NCBI RefSeq assembly: GCF_014203355.1
Contig: NZ_JACHIR010000001.1
Span: forward strand, 5,768,038 to 5,832,037
From: Kutzneria kofuensis
GTDB lineage: Bacteria; Actinomycetota; Actinomycetes; Mycobacteriales; Pseudonocardiaceae
Direction of reading: 5' to 3'
Length of the DNA stretch: 64,000 bases
The notes beneath the pieces were generated by a model that was not told where the DNA came from, ran no database searches, and saw nothing but the letters and a program-made list of their open reading frames with translations. Numbering within the stretch: the stretch's first letter is position 1; every line of letters begins with the position of its first letter. Of this stretch, positions 23,921 to 34,139 are shown in pieces. A program made the translations under genes and the position numbers.

Positions 23921-26043
23921 CAGTCGGGGTCGACCGTGCCCGCGATGATCATCGGTTCCACCTCGAAGGGCAGCGACGGCGGCCCGAAGTGGCCGCCCTG
24001 CCCCAGTTCCACGCCCAGCTCCCGCAACGCGGTGGCGTGCCGCTCGTGGTGCACGCCGACCGCGTACACCGGCAGCTCGGCCAGCTGCGCCGCGGACACC
24101 ACGTCCCCGATCGCCCGCTGGGCCGACGGCTCGGGCTTGTCGTCCTCGCCGAGCGTGGCGACGAAGTCCGCCGCCAGCTTCACGCCGTGCACCGGCAGGT
24201 CGGTCAGCCCGTGCGGGCAGCCGTTCGCCGTCATGCCGCTCACCAGCACCCGGAAACCCATGTCCGACAACACGGTCAGCACCTCGGCCGGGTCGCCGTC
24301 GGGATCGCGCAGCATGCTGTTGTCGACCTCCAGCGCGAGCTGGTCGTACCGCGCGCCGCTGGCCTCGACCACGGCCCGCAGCAGCGCCACGATCTCCTGG
24401 TCGCACACCATCCGGTTGGGCAGCGCCACCGACACCGGCGGCGTCCGGTCGCCGTGCTCGTCGTGCCACTGCCTGGCCTGGTCACAGGCCTGCCGCAAAG
24501 CCCAGCTGCCCAGCGGCAGCATGTGCCCCGTGCGCTCGGCCAGGTGCAGGAAGTCCTTGGCGGACAACACACCCTGCTCGGGGTGGTCCCAGGACACGAT
24601 CGTCGAGAAGCCGGCGAGGCTGCGGTCGCCGATGCGGGCGATCGGCTCGAACTCCACGGTGAACTGGTCGCCGCGCAGGGCCGCCGGCAGCTGCGCGGCC
24701 AGCACGAAGTCGCGGCGCTGGCGGTTGCCCCGGTCCGACTCGAACAGCTGCCACTGGGCCCGACCGTCCTGCTTGGCCCAGTGCATGGCCAGCTCCGCGT
24801 CCGCCAGCAGCTGCGACGGATCCGAGCCGGCCGCCGCCCGCTCCACGATGCCGACGCTGGCCGTCACCGAGTACTCGCGGCCCCCGGCCAGCACCGGCTC
24901 GGCGATCCGGGCCATCGCCCGCTCGACGACGCCGATCATCGCCGGGGTGGTGGACCGGACCACCAGCAACGCGAACCGGTCGCCGTCGACCCGGCCGAGC
25001 AGCCCGGTGTCGTCGTCCACCACGGCCCGCAGCCGGTCCGCGGTGGTCTTGAGGATCTTGTCGCCGACCTGGTCGGACACGCCCGCGTTGATCACCGACA
25101 TGCCGTCCAGGCCGAAGCAGGCCAGGCCGATCCGGTCGCCCGGGCCGAGGCCGCCGACCGCCGTCTCCACCTTGGACACGAACAGCGCCCGGTTGTGCAG
25201 GTTGGTCAGCGGGTCGTGGGCCACCTGGTGCGACCACCGGTCCTGCAACAGGTGCAGGTCGGAGATGTCCTCGATCATCACCACCGGGTAGTCCGGCTGG
25301 CCGTTCTCGTCCTTGATCAGCGTGACGGCGATGTGCACCCAGATGGGCTCGCCGTCGCTGCGCAGCATCTGCTGTTCGGAGCGCAGCGAGGTGTACGTGC
25401 CGTTGATCAGCTTGCGGTAGGCGGCGGACACCTCCTCGGCGTCCTTGCGCGGCATCAGGTCGTACGGCGTGCGCTGGCGCAGCTCGTCGGCGGTGTAGCC
25501 GAGCATCTCCTGCATCGCCAGGTTGGAGCTGACGATGTGGCCCTGGATGTCGCCGATGGCGATGCCGACCACCGACTCGGTGAACACGGTGCGGAACCGG
25601 CGTTCGCTGGCCCGCAGGGCCTTCTCCGCCGCGTCGCGGGCCCGGAACACCGCCTTCTTCAAGGTCTCCTGCTGCTGGAAGATGTGGTCGCGCAGGGCCT
25701 CGACGTAGCCGCAGGCGACCGCGCCGAGCAGGTCCACCAGCCGGTCGTCGTCGGCCTCGTGCCGCAGCTGCCGGCCCAGCACCCGGATGGTGGCGTCCAG
25801 CGCCTTCGGCCCGACCAGCTGGGTGGCGACCAGGCCGTGGCCGACCTCGATGGCCTGGGTGTGGTCGAAGGTGTCGGCGCGCACCGATGCCGTGAGCAGC
25901 TCGGCGAAGCCGGTGAGGATGACCTGGAGCTCGCCCCGCGACAGCGGGACGTTGCTGGTCGGCAGCACCGCGCCGGCCCACAGCCGCGCGAATTCAGCGA
26001 GGCCGGGATACATCGCCCCGCCCTGCTCCGACTCGCCCGTCAT
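23917..26043 (-). CDS. PAS-GGDEF-EAL protein with degenerate catalytic motifs
   Basis: A 708-residue signalling protein: N-terminal helical domain (1-145), PAS domain (about 148-270), GGDEF-like domain (272-435) and EAL-like domain (445-700). The GGDEF motif reads DGDRF at 353-357. The EAL motif, expected in the block AGFSTIVSW at 477-485, is absent, and the LEITE-type block reads LEVDNS at 571-576. So neither cyclase nor phosphodiesterase activity is expected. A role as c-di-GMP effector or PAS-ligand sensor is more likely. No membrane helix is seen. It is coupled to the methyltransferase downstream. GGAGAGG precedes ATG 26043. Confidence 0.88.
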   Translation of the reverse strand: MTGESEQGGAMYPGLAEFARLWAGAVLPTSNVPLSRGELQVILTGFAELLTASVRADTFDHTQAIEVGHGLVATQLVGPKALDATIRVLGRQLRHEADDDRLVDLLGAVACGYVEALRDHIFQQQETLKKAVFRARDAAEKALRASERRFRTVFTESVVGIAIGDIQGHIVSSNLAMQEMLGYTADELRQRTPYDLMPRKDAEEVSAAYRKLINGTYTSLRSEQQMLRSDGEPIWVHIAVTLIKDENGQPDYPVVMIEDISDLHLLQDRWSHQVAHDPLTNLHNRALFVSKVETAVGGLGPGDRIGLACFGLDGMSVINAGVSDQVGDKILKTTADRLRAVVDDDTGLLGRVDGDRFALLVVRSTTPAMIGVVERAMARIAEPVLAGGREYSVTASVGIVERAAAGSDPSQLLADAELAMHWAKQDGRAQWQLFESDRGNRQRRDFVLAAQLPAALRGDQFTVEFEPIARIGDRSLAGFSTIVSWDHPEQGVLSAKDFLHLAERTGHMLPLGSWALRQACDQARQWHDEHGDRTPPVSVALPNRMVCDQEIVALLRAVVEASGARYDQLALEVDNSMLRDPDGDPAEVLTVLSDMGFRVLVSGMTANGCPHGLTDLPVHGVKLAADFVATLGEDDKPEPSAQRAIGDVVSAAQLAELPVYAVGVHHERHATALRELGVELGQGGHFGPPSLPFEVEPMIIAGTVDPDW

Positions 26044-26082
26044 CCCGCCTCTCCAGCCGTGATCAGACGACTGTAGCCCGGA

Positions 26083-26814
26083 CTAGTCCGTCACCACGAG
26101 GTCAACTGCGCGGTCGCCGGTCTGGCGCAGCATCAGCCCCGCCGCGGTGGCCGTGCGGACCAGGCCGGACACCGACGACGGCTCTTTCGGGGCCGTCACG
26201 AGCACCCGTGCGAGCCTGCCCTTGTACGCCTTGTTGTGGTGGCTGACCGTCCGGCCGTTGGGCATGATCACCTTCACCGTCACGGCGTCCGGGATGCGGG
26301 CCAGCGCCGCGTAGGCGCCCGAGCGCATGTCGATGACGAGGTCGTCCGCGCCGGCCAGCACCGGCTCCAGCTCCGGCCGCCACAGCGAGCTGAGCGTGCC
26401 GATGCCGGGCAGCGAGCTGCCGCCGGACAGCCGGTAGGCCGGGATCGGGTCGCCCGCGCGCACCACGCCGAACAGCGCCGACGCCACCGCGAGCCGCTTG
26501 TCCGCGCGCGACTTCTCCGTCTTCGTCAGGGTTTTCGCGTCCAGGGCGTCGTAGAGCACGCCCGTGTACCGGGACAGCGCCGGCGCGGTCGGTGACGTCA
26601 GCAGCGCGGCGTTGCGGTGCACCTCGTGGTGCTGGCGCTCGGACAGCTCCAGCGCCCGCAGGCTCGCCGGCACGTCCGCGGCCAGCGCCACCAGCGCGTC
26701 CGACAGCTTGCGGCGCAGCGGCGTCAGCTCGGGGAAGGACAGCGCGTCCAGGTCGAGCGGGCCGCCGGCGCCGCCGTCGGACTTCGTCTCGGACGGGGGG
26801 AGCAGCACCAGCAC
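26083..26814 (-). CDS. yaaA: Peroxide stress protein YaaA (DUF328)
   Basis: A 243-residue member of the UPF0246/YaaA family. MLVLLPPSETKSDGG at the start, HRNAALLTSPTAPALSRYTGVLYDALD, FGVVRAGDPIPAYRL and MRSGAYAAL are diagnostic. In E. coli YaaA lowers free iron and limits DNA damage during peroxide stress. It lies upstream of the PAS-GGDEF-EAL gene on the same strand, with 39 bases between, so co-transcription is possible. Confidence 0.9.
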   Translation of the reverse strand: MLVLLPPSETKSDGGAGGPLDLDALSFPELTPLRRKLSDALVALAADVPASLRALELSERQHHEVHRNAALLTSPTAPALSRYTGVLYDALDAKTLTKTEKSRADKRLAVASALFGVVRAGDPIPAYRLSGGSSLPGIGTLSSLWRPELEPVLAGADDLVIDMRSGAYAALARIPDAVTVKVIMPNGRTVSHHNKAYKGRLARVLVTAPKEPSSVSGLVRTATAAGLMLRQTGDRAVDLVVTD

Positions 26815-26987
26815 CGGGCGAGATTACCGTGACCGGCCCGGCCGGTCCTGCCGGCGTTTACCGGCGGGCCTTGTCCGGCCGACGTGATCGCGCTTACACT
26901 CGTTTTGCCTCCGCCGAAAAACCACTTTCCCGTGGTCGCGCTCGACCCTGACGAATTCCGAGCGGATCCGGGTTGAGGAGGACGTGC

Positions 26988-27578
26988 GTGTCTCGAAGGA
27001 TTCGCATGCTCGGCGGTATTCTCGCCGCCGCATCCCTGCTTCTGGTCGCGCCCGACGCCTATGCGCAGGTGGAGAGCGGCAGTTGGAAAACCTGGAGTCC
27101 CGGCTACAACGTCCAGCAGGTCGGCTGCGGCTCGGTCAGCGGGTCGACGTTCAAGCTGACCTGCTCGAACTCCAGCGGCGAGCAGCGCGCCGAGCGCCGC
27201 TACGACACCTACAGCGGCGGCACCCACCAGTTCGAGGGCTATTTCAAAATCAACAGCATGGGCGGCAGCCGGATCAGCCTGAAGCAGACGTTCGGCAGCG
27301 GGCCGTTCTTCCTGCTCGCGGTCGAGTCCGGCGGAAGGATGTACAGCGTCGAGGGCGGCGCCACCATTTCCGGCGGCGCCACCGTCGGGACCACGGTGCG
27401 GGTGAATACCGTGAACCAGGTCGGGTCGACGCACCGGACGTACATCAACGGGTCGCTGAAGAACACCGTCAACAGTCCGAGCGGCAGCTACTACGACAAG
27501 CTCGGCGCCTACCGCACCGCCAGCGGGCAGGGGCCGATCTCGGTGACGTGGAGCAACATCAGGTTCTGGACGAAGTGA
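26988..27578 (+). CDS. Secreted beta-sandwich (concanavalin A-like) protein
   Basis: A 196-residue protein with a signal peptide (LGGILAAASLLLVAPDAYA-QV). The mature part is rich in Ser, Gly and Thr with alternating short strands (HQFEGYFKINSM, ISLKQTF, FFLLAVES, RTYINGSLKNTV, ITWSNIRFW-type end). The pattern resembles the jelly-roll fold of family 7-type polysaccharide lyases or glucanase-like lectins, but no catalytic motif can be claimed. GTG 26988 follows GAGGAGG (26975-26981) by six bases. Its neighbour is a lipoprotein with fibronectin-like repeats. Confidence 0.6.
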   Translation: MSRRIRMLGGILAAASLLLVAPDAYAQVESGSWKTWSPGYNVQQVGCGSVSGSTFKLTCSNSSGEQRAERRYDTYSGGTHQFEGYFKINSMGGSRISLKQTFGSGPFFLLAVESGGRMYSVEGGATISGGATVGTTVRVNTVNQVGSTHRTYINGSLKNTVNSPSGSYYDKLGAYRTASGQGPISVTWSNIRFWTK

Positions 27579-27646
27579 GCCGGTGACCGCCCGGTCGGTT
27601 CCGTCGACCGGGCGGTCCCGCACCCTGCGATCACCGAGGCAACACC

Positions 27647-28348
27647 GTGAAACGTGCGCTCGTGCTCTGCTGCGCCGCCGTCGGGGCGGCGCTGACCGCC
27701 TGCTCCGCCGCGGCCCAGCCGGTGGCCGGCACCACGCTGGCCGCCACGATGACCTCGCCCGTCGACATCAGGCTGGACTGGACCGGGACCGATCCGGCCG
27801 CCGCCGGGCGGATCGTCGAGTTCGCCACCGCGCCGGACGGGCCGTGGACGACGTTGCAGTTCATGCCGGTGCGTCAGGACAGCTACACCCATCCCGACCT
27901 GATGCCGCAGACCTCGTTCTACTACCGGCTCCGGCCCTACTACGGGCCGGCGTCCGACGCCGTCGACGTCACCGTGCCGGGCGGTTCCGCCGGCAACGAC
28001 GACAAGGACTGGCCCGCCCCCGCCACCCTGCCCGGCGGGCCGGCGGTCACCCACTCCGTCCGGGACGGCACGCCCGCCGGCGCGCCGTCCGGGCTGAAGG
28101 CGAAAGTCCTTCAGTCCAACGGCATCCAGTTCACCTGGACCGACAACGCCAGCGATGAGGAGGGATACCTGGTCGAGGACAAACCGGCCGGCGCCGCCGA
28201 CTACAAGGTGGTCGCCGTGCTGGACAAGGACATCAACTCCTTCGCCCTGATCACCCTGCCGGACGAGGACAAGGCGTCGTACCGGGTCCGGGCCTTCTAC
28301 TACGGCCCGTCCTCCAACGTCGTGACCAGGAAAACCGGAGGTCAGTGA
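27647..28348 (+). CDS. Lipoprotein with two fibronectin type III-like domains
   Basis: A 233-residue protein with a lipoprotein signal peptide: MKRALVLCCAAVGAALTAC, lipobox LTAC with Cys19. Two Fn3-like modules follow, each ending in an FYYRLRPYYG or SYRVRAFYYG strand (about residues 35-112 and 143-228), separated by a Pro/Gly linker. The second module has IQFTWTDNASDEEGYLVE, a block common in extracellular carbohydrate-active enzymes. It likely binds at the cell surface; the partner is unknown. It lies 68 bases after the jelly-roll gene, same strand. Confidence 0.72.
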   Translation: MKRALVLCCAAVGAALTACSAAAQPVAGTTLAATMTSPVDIRLDWTGTDPAAAGRIVEFATAPDGPWTTLQFMPVRQDSYTHPDLMPQTSFYYRLRPYYGPASDAVDVTVPGGSAGNDDKDWPAPATLPGGPAVTHSVRDGTPAGAPSGLKAKVLQSNGIQFTWTDNASDEEGYLVEDKPAGAADYKVVAVLDKDINSFALITLPDEDKASYRVRAFYYGPSSNVVTRKTGGQ

Positions 28349-28366
28349 GGCAGCGGCTCCCGCGGG

Positions 28367-29614
28367 TCAGGCGAACGCGGGGGCCGTCTCCAACAGGTCC
28401 AGGAACGCCTGCTGGTGGACGGTGAGGTCGTCGCCGGAGTACAGCGCCGGGTTGCCGTCGAAGTCGATACGGGGACCGGAGCCGCCCTGGCCGCCGTGCA
28501 CGGTGATGGTGAGGTCCTCGACGGGGCCGGCCGCCAGGGTGTGGGCGACGGCGGGGTGGTGGTCGAAGGCGAGCTCGTAGCTGATGGGGTTGATGTCGAC
28601 GACGGGCCCGTAGAGCCGGGGCACATGGAGTTCGTGGCGCAGCAGCTCGGAGCGGTACCGCTCATGGGGCTGGCAGACCTTGACCTCCTCGGCGATGTCG
28701 CCGGCGAGCTCGGTCAACGACGCGCCGGGCGGGGTGAGCACCCGCAGCGGCATGGTGTTGGACGTCGAGCACGGCACGTTGAGGGCGGCGGTGCGCCGGC
28801 GGCACATGCGGGGAACGCCCAGCACGACCTCGGAGGTGCCGGTGACGTGCCGCAGGTACGCGGCGACGGCGGCGATGACGACGGCGGACCAGCTGGTGCG
28901 GCAGCGGCCGGCGACCTCGGCCCAGTCCTCCAAGGCGGTCCGGGGCAGCTCCACGGTCCGGCGCAGCACGCCGGCGGACGGCGAAGCGGTGCCCTCGACG
29001 AGGCTGATGGGCATGGGCGCGTCGGCGAACCGGTCCAGCCAGAACCGACGGTCCCGCCGCCAGCCGGCGGACAGCGCGTAGGCGACGTCCTCGTCCACCA
29101 CGGGTCGTAAGGGGTCGAACGGTTCGCCGTCGAGGCCGCTGTACAGCTCGGAGACCCGGCGGTCCATGAGGAAGAGCCCGTAGCGGTCGAGGGCGATCCG
29201 GTGGCTGCGGTGGTACCACAGCACCCGCTCGGCCGACACGGTGATCAGCGCCTGCCGGAACAGCGGCCCCTCGGCCAGGCTGACGGGATCGGCGAGGTCG
29301 GACCGCATCCACGCCAGCGCGGCGGACAGCGGATCGGGCGAAGCGCTGACGTCGACGGTCTCCAGCTGGAACGGCCGCACCGCTACGACGTCCTGGCAGC
29401 CGACGACGGCGAACCGCATGTGCAGCGCCTCGGCCTCGGCGACGGCCCGCCGGGTGGCGGCCTCGAACCGGTCGTGGTCGACGGGCCCCGCGATGTCGAC
29501 GTACTCGGCGACGTTGTGCGCGGCGCCGCCGGGATCCGCCTGGTGCGCCGAGAAGATCCCGTGCTGTGCGGCGGACAGCGGCCACCGGGACGTCGAGAAC
29601 GCGGTCATGCTCAT
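28367..29614 (-). CDS. Stand-alone condensation-domain acyltransferase-like protein
   Basis: A 415-residue protein with the fold signature of NRPS condensation domains: WPLSAAQHGIFSAHQ at residues 11-25 (C1 motif), a C3 region WYHRSHRIALDRYG at 133-146, RRFWLDRF, and VVLGVPRMCRR (C5-like). The active-site motif HHxxxDG is altered to HRIALDR, so the second, catalytic His is Arg139. No adenylation or carrier domain is attached. It may be a divergent acyltransferase or have lost catalysis. ATG 29614 overlaps the patatin stop as ATGA; ATG 29608 has better spacing to AGGGGG. Last gene of the hydrolase-GMC-patatin unit. Confidence 0.82.
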   Translation of the reverse strand: MSMTAFSTSRWPLSAAQHGIFSAHQADPGGAAHNVAEYVDIAGPVDHDRFEAATRRAVAEAEALHMRFAVVGCQDVVAVRPFQLETVDVSASPDPLSAALAWMRSDLADPVSLAEGPLFRQALITVSAERVLWYHRSHRIALDRYGLFLMDRRVSELYSGLDGEPFDPLRPVVDEDVAYALSAGWRRDRRFWLDRFADAPMPISLVEGTASPSAGVLRRTVELPRTALEDWAEVAGRCRTSWSAVVIAAVAAYLRHVTGTSEVVLGVPRMCRRRTAALNVPCSTSNTMPLRVLTPPGASLTELAGDIAEEVKVCQPHERYRSELLRHELHVPRLYGPVVDINPISYELAFDHHPAVAHTLAAGPVEDLTITVHGGQGGSGPRIDFDGNPALYSGDDLTVHQQAFLDLLETAPAFA

Positions 29615-30539
29615 CCCCCTGAGGTGACGGTGGCCAGCGCCGCGCGGGCCTGGGCCCGTCCGTGCGCGACGACGGTCCTGGCCACGTCCGGGTCGAACCG
29701 GGCGAAGCCGGACACCTCGAACTCGTCGGTCGGCTCGACCAGCACGAACCGGGGCGTTCCGCCCGGTCTCAGCTCGGCGAGTTGCCTGGTGTGCTCGTAG
29801 TCCCGCAGCACCGCGAACCGGGCGACGTTCTCGAACGCCAGGCCCAGCGCGTCGCCGAGCGAGGCGGGTTCGCCGGACTGCCGCCCGCACGAGGACGTCA
29901 CGACCACGACGGTCTCCGGCTCGTACGCCATCGCCGGCCGCAGCGGCGTGTTGGCGACCATGCCGGCGTCCACGTAGGTGCGGCCGTCGATGTGCACGGG
30001 CGGGAACAGGATCGGGGCCGCGGCCCCGGCCATCAGGTGATCGACGGTCAGCTGCACCTCAGTGAAGCCCGACCCGGGCGGCGCGGAGTTGGTGAAGTGC
30101 ACGACCTCGCCGCTGCACTCCTCGACGGCCGCGACCACGACCCGCACGCCGTCCCGGATGCGCAGCCGTTCCCCGCCCAAGGCGGCGGTCAGCGTCTTAC
30201 GGGCCGGCGCGGTGTCCAGCAGCCAGGTCCAGCCGACGGAGTCCAGCGCGTAGCCCATCAGGTCGCTCGTCGGCAGCCGCACCAGGCCGGCGGGCCGCAG
30301 CAGCCGCCACAGGTCCAGCCGCGGCTTGTACACGTCGTGGCCCTGCACGGAGATCCACAGCTCCACCAGCTGCTCCGGCGACATCCCGGCGGCCAGCAGC
30401 CCCGCGTTCAATCCGCCGGCTGACGTGCCGGACAGCACGGTCGGGTGCAGCCCCACGTCGGCCAGGCCTTGGGCGACGCCCGCGCCGAAGTACGCCGCCG
30501 AGGCCCCGCCGCCGGACAGCACGAGGGCGACCTCGTCGC

Positions 30540-30543
<4 letters not shown>
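29611..30543 (-). CDS. Patatin-like phospholipase
   Basis: A 310-residue patatin-family acyl hydrolase with a Ser-Asp dyad. The oxyanion loop is SGGGASAAYFGAG (10-22), the nucleophile Ser41 lies in GTSAGG, and Asp192 in VDAGMVANTPL. These enzymes release fatty acids from phospholipids or other lipids. There is no signal peptide, so it acts inside the cell or at the membrane face. Both ends overlap neighbours as ATGA, showing coupling to the GMC oxidoreductase upstream and the condensation-like protein downstream. Confidence 0.9.
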
Positions 30544-32845
<2,302 letters not shown>

Positions 32846-32846
<1 letters not shown>

Positions 32847-33916
32847 CAGCCCGCCGCCCGCTTGAGGAAGTCCACGATGTGCGGAAACACCTCGAGGTCG
32901 GCGTGCTTGCCGATGAACGGGTCGAGGTGGCCGTAGCCGGGCAGCACCCGCAGCTCGTGCCGGCCCGGCGCGGCCTCCTCCAGCCGGCGGTGGAACACCT
33001 GCTGGGAGTCGGTGAACACGCGGTTGTGCGAGCCGGTGAGCAGCAGCAGCGGGGTGCGTACGGCGCCGAGGTCGGCGGTGTAGTCCTCGCCGGTGTCGTA
33101 GGCGACGGCCCGGCCGGCGAAGATGATCTTGCGCACGTGCCGGTCGTAGTGCACGCCGCTGGCCTGGCAGATGTCGCCGATCCGGTGGTGGGTGACCGGT
33201 AGCAGGTTGGCGTGCTCGTACATGGCCGGCCAGCCGGTGCCCCACATCGCGCTGAGCATGTGGCAGGCCGGCACCGAGCACTCCGGGTGCAGCACCGACA
33301 TCAGCTTGGACACCGTCCAGCCGGTGGTGAACGCGGGCGCGCTGCCCCACTGCGGGTCCAGGTACGGCTGGTTGAGCGCGTACTCGACCACGTCCGGGCC
33401 GGCGACCAGGCGCACCCGCGACCACAGCGGCACCCGCGGCGTGAGGCCGACGCTGTTGCACACCACGCTCGCGATCTCCCCGATCACGCCGCTGAACAGG
33501 CTCATCAGGAAGGACACGGAGCCGAGGCAGTGCGCGACCACGTGGATCCGCCGCCCCCCGACGTGGCGGCGGAGCTCGGTGAGCGCCGCGGGGTAGTCGT
33601 GGCGCGCGAGGTCGTCGAGGGTGAACCGGTGGGCCGACTTGTTGTACGGCAGCCGGTTGCTCATCCGGGAGTCCAGCGTCCACACCTCGCCGAACCCGTT
33701 GTCCAGCAGGTGGCTGACCAGATTCCGGTGCTCGGGCATGACGAACATGTCCATGGACGAGGTCAGGCCGTGCACCAGCAGCACCACGTCGTCGGCGTGC
33801 TCGCGGCGGAAGCGGGTCAGGTTCAGGCCGAGGCCGTCCATCGTGGTGACCGGGTGAACGCTCACATCCGCGTCGCGTACACCCTCGAGTGTGTACAGCG
33901 GGATTTCCCGGTTCAT
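32846..33916 (-). CDS. Alpha/beta hydrolase with cysteine nucleophile
   Basis: A 356-residue alpha/beta hydrolase: oxyanion strand VLLVHGLTSSMDMF (45-58), nucleophile elbow VAHCLGS with Cys130 where Ser is usual, and catalytic His330 in GYGHLDPF. The usual Asp position reads Asn298 in GSHNRVF. A Cys nucleophile is known from polyhydroxyalkanoate synthases (GxCxG) and dienelactone hydrolases, so acyl transfer or polymerisation is conceivable. No signal peptide. It is the first gene of a four-gene coupled unit and lies 223 bases downstream of the LAL regulator gene, same strand. GGGGGG precedes ATG 33916. Confidence 0.83.
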
Positions 33917-34139
33917 CGCGCCCCCCAGCGACTCGGTGGATGGTCAACGTCACCCTGACGGACCAGCGTCCCCATTTCCATCGTGGTAAACCACGACATT
34001 CGGTGTCGGGCCCGGCCCGACCTACAGCTGAACGAGGTACGCCCAGGTCGGAACGCATGTCCGTTCCGTGACCGTTTTTGACGTGGCTGCGGGCCGGCCC
34101 CCGATCGGCTCACGCCGGCCGGCCGGTTCCGGTTGCCCG

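Noticed and set aside
32847-34058. Extension of the GMC frame to 1172 residues
   Set aside because: The extra 400 residues are an Arg/Pro-rich shadow of the hydrolase gene; the true start at 32846 has the FAD motif directly after it and overlaps the hydrolase stop.
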